A DNA stretch of 64,000 nt from Niebla homalea (Eukaryota > Ascomycota > Lecanoromycetes > Lecanorales > Ramalinaceae), in contig JAHGAU010000002.1 of the NCBI GenBank assembly GCA_019925105.1, positions 744,001 to 808,000 on the forward strand, read 5' to 3'. This document shows positions 37,701 through 50,988 of the stretch, piece by piece. The notes below the pieces were generated by a model, which was not told the DNA's origin, made no database searches, and saw only the letters and a list, made by a program, of their open reading frames with translations. Position 1 is the stretch's first letter, and the number at the start of each line of letters is the position of its first letter. The translations under genes and the position numbers were made by a program.

Positions 37701-39899
37701 AACGTACTCCCTATATTTATAAAGAAAGAAGGTAAAATCGAATTACGACTTATATTTAATTATTACTTTATATATAAAGTATTACCCGCGTTTTATATAA
37801 AGCTGATAAAAAGAGTATATAGTTTATTAAGAATTCCGTTATATAAGACTTTCTTTTAAATAGATATAAAGTATAAATATTAAATAATTATAGCTTATAA
37901 GGATACCTTAAGGAATACGTACGTCCTTATTTATCTTTATTAAATTTATAAATATTATATTAAAAGCTATCCTTAAATTAAACCTAGAATTATTTTTCCT
38001 TATTTTTAAAAGGGAGTATAACCTTATTAACTTAACCTTTTACCTTAATTAATATCTTTAAGGTATATAGGATATAAAAAGAGCAGTTTGTTTTTTTAAA
38101 AATTTTTTTTTTTTTTTTTGGAATTTTATAGTTAAAGTTAAAGCTATTATTTAATAAACTAAAAATTAATATAATAAAAATTAAAGTACTTAAAGAAGAC
38201 TATAAAATAGGAAAACGTATATAAATTAAACCTAAGAAGTATAAAAAGATACTTAACTAGCCCGTACCTTAAAATATAAGAAATATTAAAGGATTCTTAA
38301 ATATTATTAATATAATAAGAAAATAGATTAAAAACTTTATAGAAATAACTTACTTATTTATCTACTTAACCGGAAATATAAAGTAAAGATAGGAAAAGTT
38401 AGAAGATATATCGTTTTAATTCGTACAAAATATAATAGCAGGGGTTAAAACTTTATTTAAATAAAACTTAAAAACGCCGGTCTATATATATACTAACACT
38501 TTAAGATACGGAGCCGGATATTATATTATTTAAGTCCAGGACGGTTATACCGTCTTATTTATCTATAACTTATATATAATAAATAAGGCGGAGCGTAATT
38601 ATAATATTTATAAATAAGAATTAATTGTTATTATTACGTTTAAGGAAAAATTCTTTTATATATTAAATATAAGAGAAGTTTTAATTATATATATAAATTA
38701 TAAGTTACTTATAGGGTTTATAAATATAGACTATTATAAAAATATTTTCATAAAGTAAATAAATAAGTTAAAAAGATTATATATTAAAATCGAATATATT
38801 AAAGGAGAGATTAATAAAGTTACGGATAACCTATTAAGGGCACTATTTAACAACCCAGATTACGTACTTAATAAAATAATAAAGAAAATAGCCTTTAAAA
38901 TATAAAAGAATAAAAATAATACGGTATAGTTCTAGAAGAGTAATAAAGGAGGATATTATATTATATTAAAAAAGCTCTTTAAGGAAACAAAAAAGAACAG
39001 AATTAACGTTTATAATAATATATAAATTATAATATAATAATTAGAAAGCTAATTAATTTAAAACGCGGGGGGAAAATTAACGGGGAAAAAATAAAAAAAA
39101 AAAAAAAAAAAGTAAATATAAGAAAATTATAGTTATAAAGGATAATCAATAATAAGCCGGTACGGATATATAGTACGAGATTAAATAGTAATTATAAAAT
39201 AAAATATATATAAATTAACTATAAATTTACGGAATTATTAAAACTTAAAAAACTATTCTATTATAAAGACGATAATTAATATATTAATATTATTAAATAC
39301 CTTAAAATAAAAATAAAGTTAAAAGAAAAAAATACGGTTTAATAAGTTAAATTTAATAAATAGCTTATAAATTATAAGTTTAATTTAATTATTAGTAAGT
39401 TACTTTATTAATACGGAAAGCGTTAAATAATATATTTAATAAAGGAAGAAATAATATAAATACTTAAGGAAGTTTATAATAATATGGGATACTTCTTATT
39501 AAAAATTATATTAAAGAAATTATAATATTATTATTAATAGCCGGATATAATAAAGGATATTATAAAATATATATGAAAGTATTTAACTTATATAAAGTAA
39601 GTATATAGAAGCCGTATAGTTCCATTAAGTCCAATTAAGGTAAAAATACTTTTTAATTTATTTAAGGCGGACTTTATTAACCCTTTTAAATAAGTATAGA
39701 ACGGTCTTCGGTATATTTTTAATATAATAGATTATTTCTTACGATTTATATAATTATTCTATATTACGTTAATTAAAGTAAAAAACGTAATTATTATATT
39801 AAAAGAATATATAAATTATTACTTAAAACCCATTATAATATATATAGATATTAGGAAGGTATTTATAAGTAAAAGGATAGGAAACTTTTTCCGGTTATA

Positions 39900-42800
39900 T
39901 AATATTTAATTTATCCTTATATTAAATATAATATATAAAATAATAAATATAATAAAGTTTAATAATTAAATCTGGTAAAACGTAATAAAAAAAACGTAAA
40001 CTTAATAAAAGTATAACTAAGTATAAACGGGAAAATTAACAATATTAAATATTAACTTAAAATATATTAAATATTTAAGGTACGCTTTTATTAATATCCT
40101 TTTTAAGGTTAAATTAAATATAATATATAAACAGAACGTAACCAGGTTAAGAGTTAAAATACGTATTATAAAAAGAATAATACCGCCTTTAAAAAAAGCA
40201 ATATATAAAGCCGTTTAAGAATTTATAGTAAACCGGGTAAGTATTAAAGAAAAGTTATAAAAGAAATTAAACGTAATAAAAGACCGATAAAAAAGACGTT
40301 ATAATAAAGGAATATAAGGTTAAAACCCGTTAAAGGAAGGGTAATTAATTATATAACGGGATCCTACCCTTAATCTTGGGAAACTTAAGCTTTGTTAAGT
40401 CGGATTATTTATTATTAAGGGCTTTATAAAAGAATATAAAGCCTTATATATATTAAAAAGGATAGATAAAACTTTTATATTTAACTTATTTTATAAGGAT
40501 TATCTTAAAATATTTATACCGCGTATTAAGTATCTTAAACCCTCCGATAAACTAAAGTTAAAAATAATAATAAAAATTAGAATCCGGCGGGTATAAATAA
40601 AAAACGCTTTAATCCTTTAGAAACCGTTATAATTATAGATAATATAATTTAAGGAAAGGAAATATATACGAATAATATAACGCCGTTTCTTTTATATTTT
40701 TATTTTATTTATTTTTATATTTCGGTATATTAGAAATCTTAAGAAAATACGGATTTAAAAATTAAAAAAAAAAAAGGGGGGAAAGAAGGAATAAATAGTT
40801 ACTTTAATAAATACCGTTAAAAATAAAAAACCAAAAAAAAAGAAGTAAGAATATAATAAAGATTCAGAGGAAATAAGTATAAATAAGGGGATACGGAGCC
40901 CTTAGTCTTTTATTTATAGTTTTTTATTTATTATATTATGAATTACGAAATAATGAAATTATAAAAAGTTATAATTATTTATAACCAAAAATATTTCCTT
41001 AAAAAGAAAGAAAGAACGTATTAAAAGTAATATATAAATAGAAGTATAGTTAAATATTAAGGTTATATATTGAAAAATTTATTTAAAAGGATACCTTTCT
41101 TACGGATTATAGGTTTAAATATTAAATTTATTATGGATATTACGTTAAAAATATAAGTAAAATATACCGTTAATATAAATATAAAAACCATTTTAAACAG
41201 CGGGTAACCAAGGTTTTAATTACGCCCTTAAGATGGGTAATTAAATTTAAGATTAACCTTTATTATAATAATTACGGGGCATAAAACCGTATTAACGGTC
41301 CTACCTTAATAACGGGGGCGGAGGCGGAGCAGGAAGACTAATATATATATAAGGACGTAACCTAGGATGAAAATAACCCGTTATTAAGAAGGCGACCCGA
41401 CGAATAAACCCGGTAACGCGACCGAAGGAGTTAATAAAATAATTTAAAGACCGATTAAGGCTTTAATCCGCGGATGGCTATATATATACCCTTTCGGTAA
41501 AGCGTATATTAGGATTAAGACTATAATAATACTCTTAATAATTATAATCCGGAATTAAAGCTGAGTAATATAAATTAAATATAATAAGTTCGGGAATAGT
41601 CCGGAATATAAAGTTTATTAAGGTCGGTAATATAAAGTTAAAGAAGGATATAAACCTTTCTTTAAAATATAACCATATTACCCACGGAAGTAACTTTAAA
41701 CGAGAACGGTTAAGAAATTATATTTAAGTTAAGGACTCTAAAGGTTATCGTATAGGCGGGGACGAGGTAAAGGGAGGAACTTATTAAAAAAGAAATGCTT
41801 ATAAAGATACGGATAAAGGCTACCGTATACGTATAATACGAATAACGGACCCAAAAGGAGGGGGAATTAACGAAAAAGCCCGGGTAAACTTATTATTTAA
41901 ACGGAGAATTAATTAATAATTACTTTATATATAAAAAAAAGAAATAACTTATTAAAATTAAAGCCGATAAAACTTAAATTAAAGGTATCCTTAATTAAAT
42001 TTAGGTCGGATAAACGGTATTTTTTTTTTTTAAGTGACCATTTACGAGACTTGGTCGAGGAATTAATCTTTAAAAAGGACGGGTTATACTTTATATAAAC
42101 TTTATTACGTTAAGCGGGCTTATATGACCGGGATAATCCTACAATTCCGGTAAAGCCGGATTAATATATTAATAAAGGGACTACTTAAATTAAAAGAGTT
42201 GCCCGAATTAATAGGTGAAAAGTAAGCGATATAAATAGTTAAATTAACTAAGTAAATAAAAATAGTAAATAATAATTAAACGGGGATTATTAAGGTAAAT
42301 AAGTAACGGAATTAGATAATTAAGATTTAAGAATAAACTATAATAATAACGGATAAGTATTAAAAGTAAAAGATATAATAAGAAATATTTATTAAATTTA
42401 TAACTATTAAATTAACTATAAATTATAATTAATTATAGAATGCATATAACCTTCTATATTAAATTTGCGATTAATATTAAGATTAAATAATATATAACGT
42501 ATTAAAAAAAAGCGTTTATTTAAATTATATCCCGATACTGAAAATCTGTAAAAAGGAATTAATAATAATTAATTAAAAAGCGAATTAATTTATATATACC
42601 TGGATAGAAATTATAATCGCCCGGTTAATACTTAAAGATATAGTTTAAATAAGCGTTATTTAATAGACCTTTAATATGACGGTAATTAATAAAGGTAAAA
42701 CGATAATTACCATTAATTTATTGGTATTAAGTATACGCCTAAATACCTCTATATATATAAAAGGCGTAAACCTAAATATATACTATAAGAAGCTCCTAAA

Positions 42801-44547
42801 AGTAAGAAAGTTAAAATAAGTTAAAATTATAAAAGACCGATAAATATAGCTTTAAATAGATTATTCAATTAATATCCAGATAAACCTTAATAATGATAAA
42901 GATATATTTATTTAATTTAATGAAATTAATAATTAAAGTACGCCTTTTAAAGTATAAAGATATAATAAGGGTAATTTTAATTAATATAATTTAAATTAAA
43001 AATTCTAAAAAAACTATAAGGAAGTTAATATAAATATAAAGTAAATAATTAATATTAAAGTTATAAATTTATATATACTCTTAAAAGGATAATTAATAAT
43101 TAAATATAAGATTAAGTTAAATTTAAAATAAGTTAATTAAAGTATAAAAAGAATTAAAGATTAAAAAAGTTAAAGAAGTAAAAGAATTTAAAGAAGTAGA
43201 AAGAAGTAAAAAAGCTAAATAAGCAGGAAAAATAAAGTAAATAACTACGTAATATGATTATTAAATAAATAAATAATCAGACGTTATTTTTAACGTCTTA
43301 TTTACCGATAGAACCGGCTGGGATAGAACTTAATAAATATAACGAATAATATTATTACGTTCAGAAAAAACCCCTTTTAATATACCTTCCAGATATACCT
43401 TTATTGAGACGATCGTACGTAACCCGTTAAGAGAACGCGGGAATATAACTATTTATAAGTAAATACGGCCCTAAGGGTACCCAATATATTAGTTAATTAA
43501 GGGAAAAGCATATAAGTAAATAAAAGTAAATATTAAGAGTTATAATAAGGAGTATATTTTTAATAAAAAGTTATTAAATATAATACCGAGCTTTAAAGGA
43601 GTTTATATAAAGGCTAGAGAGTTATCTGAAGATTAATAAATAATTATTCTATTTTTTTCTTCTTTCCTTTATTTTCTTAAGTAATAATATATAAATAATA
43701 ATTATTATAATAAACTATTACCCTTTTTATTACTTTCTTAAAATCAATATAATAAACCGATATAAAAACGGTATTAATAAACGGATACGAGCTAAACAAT
43801 TATATATAGTATTATCTTAAATACATTAATGAAGAGAAATATTAAGATTTATAAGATAAAATTTAATTAAAGCCTATTTAAATAATTAAGCCTTCTTAAG
43901 ACGTACTTAAAGTCGCGTAACGAACTTATTAAAGATATACTTAATAATAACGGGATTAAAAGAAATATTAAAAATATATAAATAGAGGAATAAGGTAAAA
44001 AATGATTAATCGTAAGGTTTTATCCTTATAGGGGGCGGTATTTATAATCTTTTAATAAGCGAAGTAAAATATATTATACTTTTATACGGATTAAGCGTAT
44101 TATACTTAAAGAAGATATAAATATAAGCAGCTTAAACTTTAAGATAAATAAACATAAAGTATTAAGGTCGTTATTATTAATAAGTTAGAACAATAGAGTT
44201 AAGGGGTTACCCTTAAGAAAATTAAGTTTTAATATACTTATTTATATTATTAAGTAAGATCTAAGAATAAAACTATAAAAGGGGTAAGTAGATATATATA
44301 TGAACGGCGTTAAAGGATAAGAAGTACCTATTAATAGTACGCAATATTAAAGGGGTAAATTTATTATAAAGGGAGTAAAGGCAAGTTAATACCGTATTAA
44401 TACCTTTTTAACTTTTATATTTGCGATAATTCAGATTATTAAAAGGATATTATAAGAGGTATATATACGATCGAAATATATATAAATAAGTATAATATAA
44501 TCTAAAGTATAATAATATTAAAGGTAATACCTTATTATAGAAAGAAT
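39900..44547 (+). other. Z internal 3' region, 4.6 kb after integrase, unidentified
   Basis: Beyond the integrase relic nothing matches a chromodomain or an envelope-like ORF that I can recognise. A somewhat GC-richer part (about 41,200-42,180, with runs such as CGGGGGCGGAGGCGG) may be less mutated or of other origin. Confidence 0.35.
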
Positions 44548-44797
44548 TAAAAAGGGGGAAAGTATAAAAAATATTAAACTTAAGGATAAGTATATAAAGG
44601 AAGGGAAATATTAAAAGGGCTAATTAAGGGTGGAATCGATTTATATATACCTGAAAAAGGAAGGATATAACGGATTACGATAGCAAGTAACTTATACCTT
44701 ACCAACTTATATAAGGGCTACGGCCCATCTTCAATTGCACTTTATTGCTACCTGCTATTTCATCACTTTTGCTCTTTTCTTCCTTTCCATCTTTTCT
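44548..44797 (+). repeat. 3' LTR of Z (250 bp)
   Basis: Exactly as long as the 5' LTR. Its inner (left) half has G-to-A and C-to-T changes (TAAAAAGGGGG against TGGAAAGGGGG); its outer half (GGCTACGGCCCATCTTC) keeps C where the 5' LTR has T. TATTT follows at 44,798. Confidence 0.88.
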
Positions 44798-44802
44798 TAT
44801 TT

Positions 44803-47800
44803 TATAAATTTAATTCTTTTTCGGTTATTAAGACTTTCTATAATTTTATTTATATTTTATTTTTTATATATTTTTCTTTAATTTATTCTTTAAATTTATT
44901 TAAGATATAAATATAATAAAGAGTAATTAATTTATTACTATTTACGTTATTAAGAATTCCGATTTCTATAAATAAAGTTTACGCGTTATTAATTAATTAT
45001 AAAAATACGTTAAGAATAATATTTATTAAACTTAACTTATAATGTAATAAAATATTAAATATCGATAAATATTATAATACGTAAATTAAGCGGAAATTAA
45101 ACTTATTAATTATAAAAATCTTTAAATTTATTTATTTAAAGATACTAATAATTACGTTATAATTTATAAAGATTATATAGTTAAATTTATAATAATTTAT
45201 TTTAATTAAGTATTTAATTTTACGTATAACCTAAACTATATCCGTAATCTTTAATTCCGTAAGTTAATAATTTTTTTTGGTTATATTTAAGCTTTTATTA
45301 AAGAATATTATTAATTATACTTTATTATATATAATTTTTAATAAATCGTTAATTTCCGTAATATTATAAGGTAACGGGTTATCTTTAATATAATATATTA
45401 TAATTATAATACTTAATTCCTTTAATATATCGATATTAATAAATAAGGGTTAATTAAGATTATAATATATAAAAAACGACGGTTTTAAAAACGTATTTTT
45501 TAAATCCTTAAAAGTATAATTTTCTTTTTAAATAAATATAAACTTAATCCGAAATATCCTTTATTTATAATATAAACCGGTATATTCTAGATTTACTTTT
45601 CTTAAATCTATAATAAAGGAGGTTTTACGTACTTAAAATAAAATAATATATTAAGTATAATTCTTTATTCCGGTATATAATTAATTTATAAAATTAAGGA
45701 AGACTTTAAGGTTTTTTAATAAATTAAGAAATTTAAGGTTTTATATAACCTTAATTTTATTATTAAACGTAAATATTCTTAAAGAATTAATTTATTAATT
45801 AAAAAGCTTAATCGTAAAATAATTAATAAATAATTTTATTAATAAAAGGTTTATATATTTATCTTTAAGAATTTAAAAAACTTAACGTAAATAAATAATA
45901 TACTCCTTTAATAAATAATTAAAAATAATTATATTATTTACGAATATTTACGTAAAATCTCGTATTAAACGTAATATATTATTTATTTACCTTTATATAT
46001 ATAAAAAATTGCCTTTAAAACTTATTAATATAATTAAAGATTCCTTTTAATTTTTATAAAAGATAATATAAAGTTTATACCGATTAAATTTACATATAAG
46101 AAATTAATAAAAATAACTATAAATATTAATTATAGTAATATATTTATAACCTATAATTAAAGAAATTATTTCTTATTATAATAATAATAAATATAAATTG
46201 GAAATCGTAATTTTATTAAATAATTAAATATTAATTATAATACGGCCTTTATATCCGTTTAAAATATTACGTTAAACGATAAAAATAAAATATAAAAATT
46301 CCGTAAATTATATAAATTAATATAACTTATTTTTATTATATATTTTATTTAAAGTTTAATTTATAACCTTTTAATTTTTACGCTTAATATTATATATTTT
46401 TTTAAGTTTAATAATTATATTAAATTAAAGGTTAATAAATATATATTAATTTTCTAGAATATTAATTATAATATTATTATTTTTAAAGATATTATTAAAT
46501 TCTTTAATAACTTTATTTAATTAAACTTATATATTTCCGTTATATATATAAATTTTAATACCGTTAAATAAAACTTATTCCTTATAGTTATTAATTTATA
46601 ATAATTGATTTAAATAAATCTTTAAATAATTAAAAATTATAAAGATTATTCCGGAGAATATAAGGATTAATATTATTATTATAATAACTTTATAAATTTA
46701 TAACTTAAATTTTTAAGTTCTTTATCCGTAAGTAATAAATAATATTAATAAACTTAAGATTATTATATAATAAAATTATAAAAATAAATTATATAAAATT
46801 CTAAGTTTTATTTTACGTAATAAATTAACCTTTTAATTAATATTATTTTTAATTTAAATAATTAATATTTTTAAGTTAATAATATATATAAATATATTAC
46901 TTCAGAATCCAAGATTATAAAACGGTATTAATTACGGTTTAAAGATAAAATCCCGGGATTTTAATAATTCTTTTAAAGTCCTTTTTTTAATATATAATTA
47001 ATAATTATATTATATTATAAGTTAAGATTTAAGTTTACTATTTCGCGTAAATTATATATTATAACTATATTATTTCCTTTATAAAAGTAATTATTTTAAT
47101 ATTTATATTTTTATAAATACCGATAATATATTTTTAATTATTAAAATTAATTATTATTTTATTAAGAGTTATAATATCGGTAACGATTAAAATATTAATA
47201 AGTAAATTATATGTTAAATAAATTTTAATTAAGATTTTTCTTAAGGTAAATATTATATTCTTTTCCCTTAAAAAGAATAAGTTAAATATTATAAATTTAT
47301 TAATAATTAACTTAAAATTATTAACGTTTATAACCGGAATTAAGTTAAGTAATTTTTGGATTTTAAAATTTAAATTTAAAATTTAAAAAAATATAATATT
47401 ATAATTAATAATCGTAATAGGATATTTATAATTTATATAAAAGTCTATTATAAGTAAATTAAAAATAAATTAAACTTTACTTATAATATATTAATATACC
47501 TTAAAAATAAAGTTTATAAAGTACGTATTCCTTATTACGGTAAAGTTAATAATTATAAATAATATATTATTAATTTATTAAGTTTATATATATTAATTAT
47601 TGACGGATTAAATCCATTAATTTAACGGAAGGGTTTTAAGAATATTTAAATTTACTCTTTTTAATTTTTAATAATTATATTTAAAATAAATAAAAAGTTT
47701 ATTTTATAATAAATACTTTAATACGTATTTAATATATTAATAACGTATAAGGAATTAATATATAAAATATACCTTTTTTATAATAAAATTATTATTATCT

Positions 47801-49790
47801 TAAGATCCTTTTAATTCCTTTTTATTAAATAACGTATTTTCTTTTTCTTTATCCTTAAATATAAAGGCTTAATTAACCCTTTATTTTATATAATATATTT
47901 AATATTTAAAATCAGATTTTTTTCTTAAAAGCTTTAATTTTTTTAGTTTAACATTAATATTTTCTTTTATAATATTAAAAATAATTACCGCTATCCTTTT
48001 TTTAAGGGCGTATATTATAAGCTTTATTTTATTTATATACTTAAGAAAATAACGTTAATAATTAAGAAAAAAGATTAATTTCTGAATTTTTTATAAAATT
48101 CTGGTTACCTTAAAATAACGTACTTATTTTATAATTTTATGGATATATTTATAAAAATACGTAATACTTAATAGCGTAAATTTATTAATTATATTTAAAT
48201 TTATTTATAAGCTTAAGGTAATTATTAATAATAATAATTATAATTAATAATTATAAATCCCGTTAAAATTTTAAGTTTAATTTACCGTAAATAAATATAA
48301 ATTAATTTTAAATATTATTAAAATTCAACGTATATATAGTCTATAAAATAATTTACGTATATTTATAAGGCTCCTGGTTTTAAAAAGTATTATTTATAAT
48401 ATACTTTTTAATAATTAAAATATTCAAATTAACTTATTAAAATAATTTAAATTTAATAATAATTTAAGAAGTCTATTTAATTAAATTATCGTTATATTTA
48501 ATAAATCGTTTCTTAATATTTAATAATTTTATAATATATTATTTTAAAACAATATTTTTTAAGTATAATTATAAGTTATTCCGTAATAGTTATATATTTA
48601 TTATTTAAGTAATATCTTTTAATTAATTAATAAAAATATATATATTCCGGAAAAAAATATATTTCCCAGAATACTTAATTATAAAAGCTATATTGGAGGA
48701 CTTATTTTTATAGAAAGGGTTAAAAAATCCGACGTTATTAGGATTAAAATTTACTAATTAATTTAATTATAAGTTTCTTATTAATTATATTACGTTATTA
48801 AAAGGAAAAAATAAATTATTATTAAGATTATTTTATTATTGATTTTATATAGTAACGGGAATTAATTCTTAAATTATACTTTATAATTATATTATTTATT
48901 CTTTAATAAAATTTATTATTTTTAATTAATTAAGCGGATTAATAAATTAAATAAAAATTATTTCTTTAATAAAAGTACCTTTTATTTAATATAATAAACT
49001 TAAGTTTAATAAACTTAATTCTAATATATTAAATTTATTAAACTCGGATTCCAATTTAATATTTAAAGCCGGAAAGGAATATTATAATATTAACGTTAAT
49101 ATAAAAAATAAATTTAATAATTATTATAAAAATAGAAAACTATCTGGCAGAAATAATAATCTTATGGTATTAAGTTTTTAAAGACTTTAATCGTATTAAC
49201 GTAATTTAAATTTACTTAACTTTATTAAAGTTAATAATAATTTATATAATAATTATAATAATAATAAAATATTTTTAAAGTATAATAAATTATATTAAAA
49301 TATTATAGGATCTAAAATCTAGTTTTTAAGAATTAAATTAAAAAAAGTAATAAATTCTATAACTTTAAAAGATTTTAATTAAAGTAATTTATTTACGATA
49401 AATATAGTTCTTAAATTATTTAATTATTAATTATTTTTAATTATTTAAGTAATTCTTTTTAAAGTTAAATAAGGGATCGTTACGGTTATTAAGTTACCGG
49501 ATTTTAATAAAGCGTCCAATTAATATATTAAAGTAATAATATTAGAATCCAATAATACTTAAGAAGCTTATAATATATATATTTTCTTTATAATACCGTC
49601 TTTAATTTTTCTTTAAAAGTATTTAAAAGTAAATTGGAAACGGTATTTTAAAGGATATAAAATTAATACCTTTAATACTATTATAAAGGAAGTATCCGCT
49701 ATAGTTAATAAATTAATACTTTAGTTTATATTAACGGATTTTACGATATACGTTAATATAATATTAATATAAATAGCTATTACTATTATT
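44803..49790 (-). mobile_element. Element Y1, 5' internal part (gag to integrase), RIP-mutated
   Basis: This continues the Y1 internal region after the Z insertion: the sequence from 44,803 on matches Y3 from 59,627 on. The last kilobase (about 48,880-49,790) is the reverse complement of 50,989-51,860 in Y2 and lies next to the 5' LTR, so it should be the gag end. RIP has removed readable motifs in most of it. Confidence 0.7.
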
Positions 49791-49946
49791 TATTAATATA
49801 TAGACCAAAAAGTATAATAATATATGAATAATAATTCTATTTAAATACAGATGGGATCCTAAGGATCATCTGTCCTCTACGTATAAAGAGTATCTTACAC
49901 CTATGAATGCTCCCTGGTATCCCCCATGCTATGTATGCACATAACA
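49791..49946 (-). repeat. LTR at the right end of Y1 (156 bp, divergent subtype)
   Basis: Aligns with the other Y LTRs at both ends (TATTAATATATAGACC for TGTTGGTGTATGGACC; end GCACATAACA) but differs in the middle (CAGATGGGATCCTAAGGATC) and has an insertion near CCCTGGTATCCCCC. It is not the close partner of the left Y1 LTR. Confidence 0.75.
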
Positions 49947-50842
49947 ATTTATAATAATCGATATAAAGATAAAAACCGCTGTCCTTCTTAAATATAAAAA
50001 GGATCGGGGCGTTTATAAATAACGTTAAATAATAAATTTAACCCCGGATTATAATATCTTTAAGATATCGCCGGAGCTCCGTTAACTTTACTTAAGATAA
50101 ATTATATAAGGGATTATATAATAACTTTTTACCGTTTAAATTAATAACGTAATCCCTTTATTTTAATTTAAATAAAATATTAATTATATTATTAAAAAAG
50201 ATATCTATATATTTACTTAACTTCCTCGGGACGCTCCGGTTAATAAAGTCTTTTATAATATTTATACGCGTTAAATTACCTTAAAAGATTTACGGTATTT
50301 TTAAACGTTCCGTTATTACGTTAATATAAACGATTATAAAGATTTTATTAATTTCCGTTAAACTTTAACCGAAGTTATAAACGTTATTAATTTATAATTT
50401 ATAAAAATTAACCTTAAAGCATTATTAATCCGCCGCCGGATTAATTATTATTTATAAAATACGTAAAATTAATAAATTAAAGATTACGTTTAAACCTTTT
50501 TAATTAATAACGTAAAAAAATATTTTATATTATTTCTTTTATTTTTAATTATTAATTAAATAATATTATAATTAATAAACGTTATAATAAAAAATCTACT
50601 TATTATTAAGAAAAACCGCTTATAATAAAATAATAAGGGTTAATTATAAGTCTTATTAAACTATATATATTTATAAAATTAAATTTATTTAAATTCTAAT
50701 ATTAATTAATATATTTAATAATTAAAAATTATCCTAAAAACTTATTTAACTTTTAATAATAAAAACCGGGTATACCTTTAATTATCTCTTTATTAATTCC
50801 GACTTTAAAGTACCGCCGGAGCTTTATTATTTTTTAACGTAT
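49947..50842 (-). mobile_element. Element G1, reverse transcriptase fragment
   Basis: The reverse complement of about 53,800-54,650 in G2, covering the end of gag/protease and the start of the RT (the minus strand holds the counterpart of the LKKDGG block). It continues G1 in the same orientation as 25,730-29,700, but the stretch matching G2 54,660-56,100 is missing between them. Confidence 0.7.
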
Positions 50843-50988
50843 TGTTATATACAGCATGCATATATGGGAGCATTAATAGGTGTAGGACACCCTTTATACG
50901 TAGAGGACAGGCATCCTTATAATGCTTTTATCCTTTAAGTAAAATTATTATTAATATATTATTATACTTTTTAATTTATATATTAATA
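50843..50988 (+). repeat. 5' LTR of gypsy element Y2 (146 bp)
   Basis: Reverse orientation to the other Y LTRs: TGTTATATACAGCATGCATA at the left, TATATTAATA at the right. It lies head-to-head with the right end of Y1 across the G1 fragment. Confidence 0.82.

Larger units (their letters stand above)
31470..44797 (+). mobile_element. Z: 13.3-kb Ty3/gypsy LTR retrotransposon inserted in Y1, RIP-mutated
   Basis: Two 250-base direct LTRs (31,470-31,719 and 44,548-44,797) bound it, with TATTT on both outer sides. Y3 keeps the uninterrupted site with a single TATTT at 59,622. TGGCGGTCC at the 5' LTR/internal junction may be the primer-binding site, which implies plus orientation. Plus-strand relics agree: reverse transcriptase at about 37,720-38,000 (LPIFIKKEGKIELRLIFNYY), RNase H end at about 38,640-38,860 (IEYIKGEINKVTDNLLRALF) and integrase at about 39,420-39,800 (DFINPF..., YIFNIIDYFLRF). 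The Gag-RT-IN order is that of Ty3/gypsy. About 5.9 kb precede the RT and about 4.7 kb follow the integrase, far more than usual, so extra ORFs or old nested inserts are likely. Confidence 0.85.

Noticed and set aside
38087..38119. Poly-T runs (and poly-A runs near 34,541 and 39,090) as retroposon tails
   Set aside because: They lie inside element Z away from any element end; slippage in AT-rich DNA is the simpler reading.
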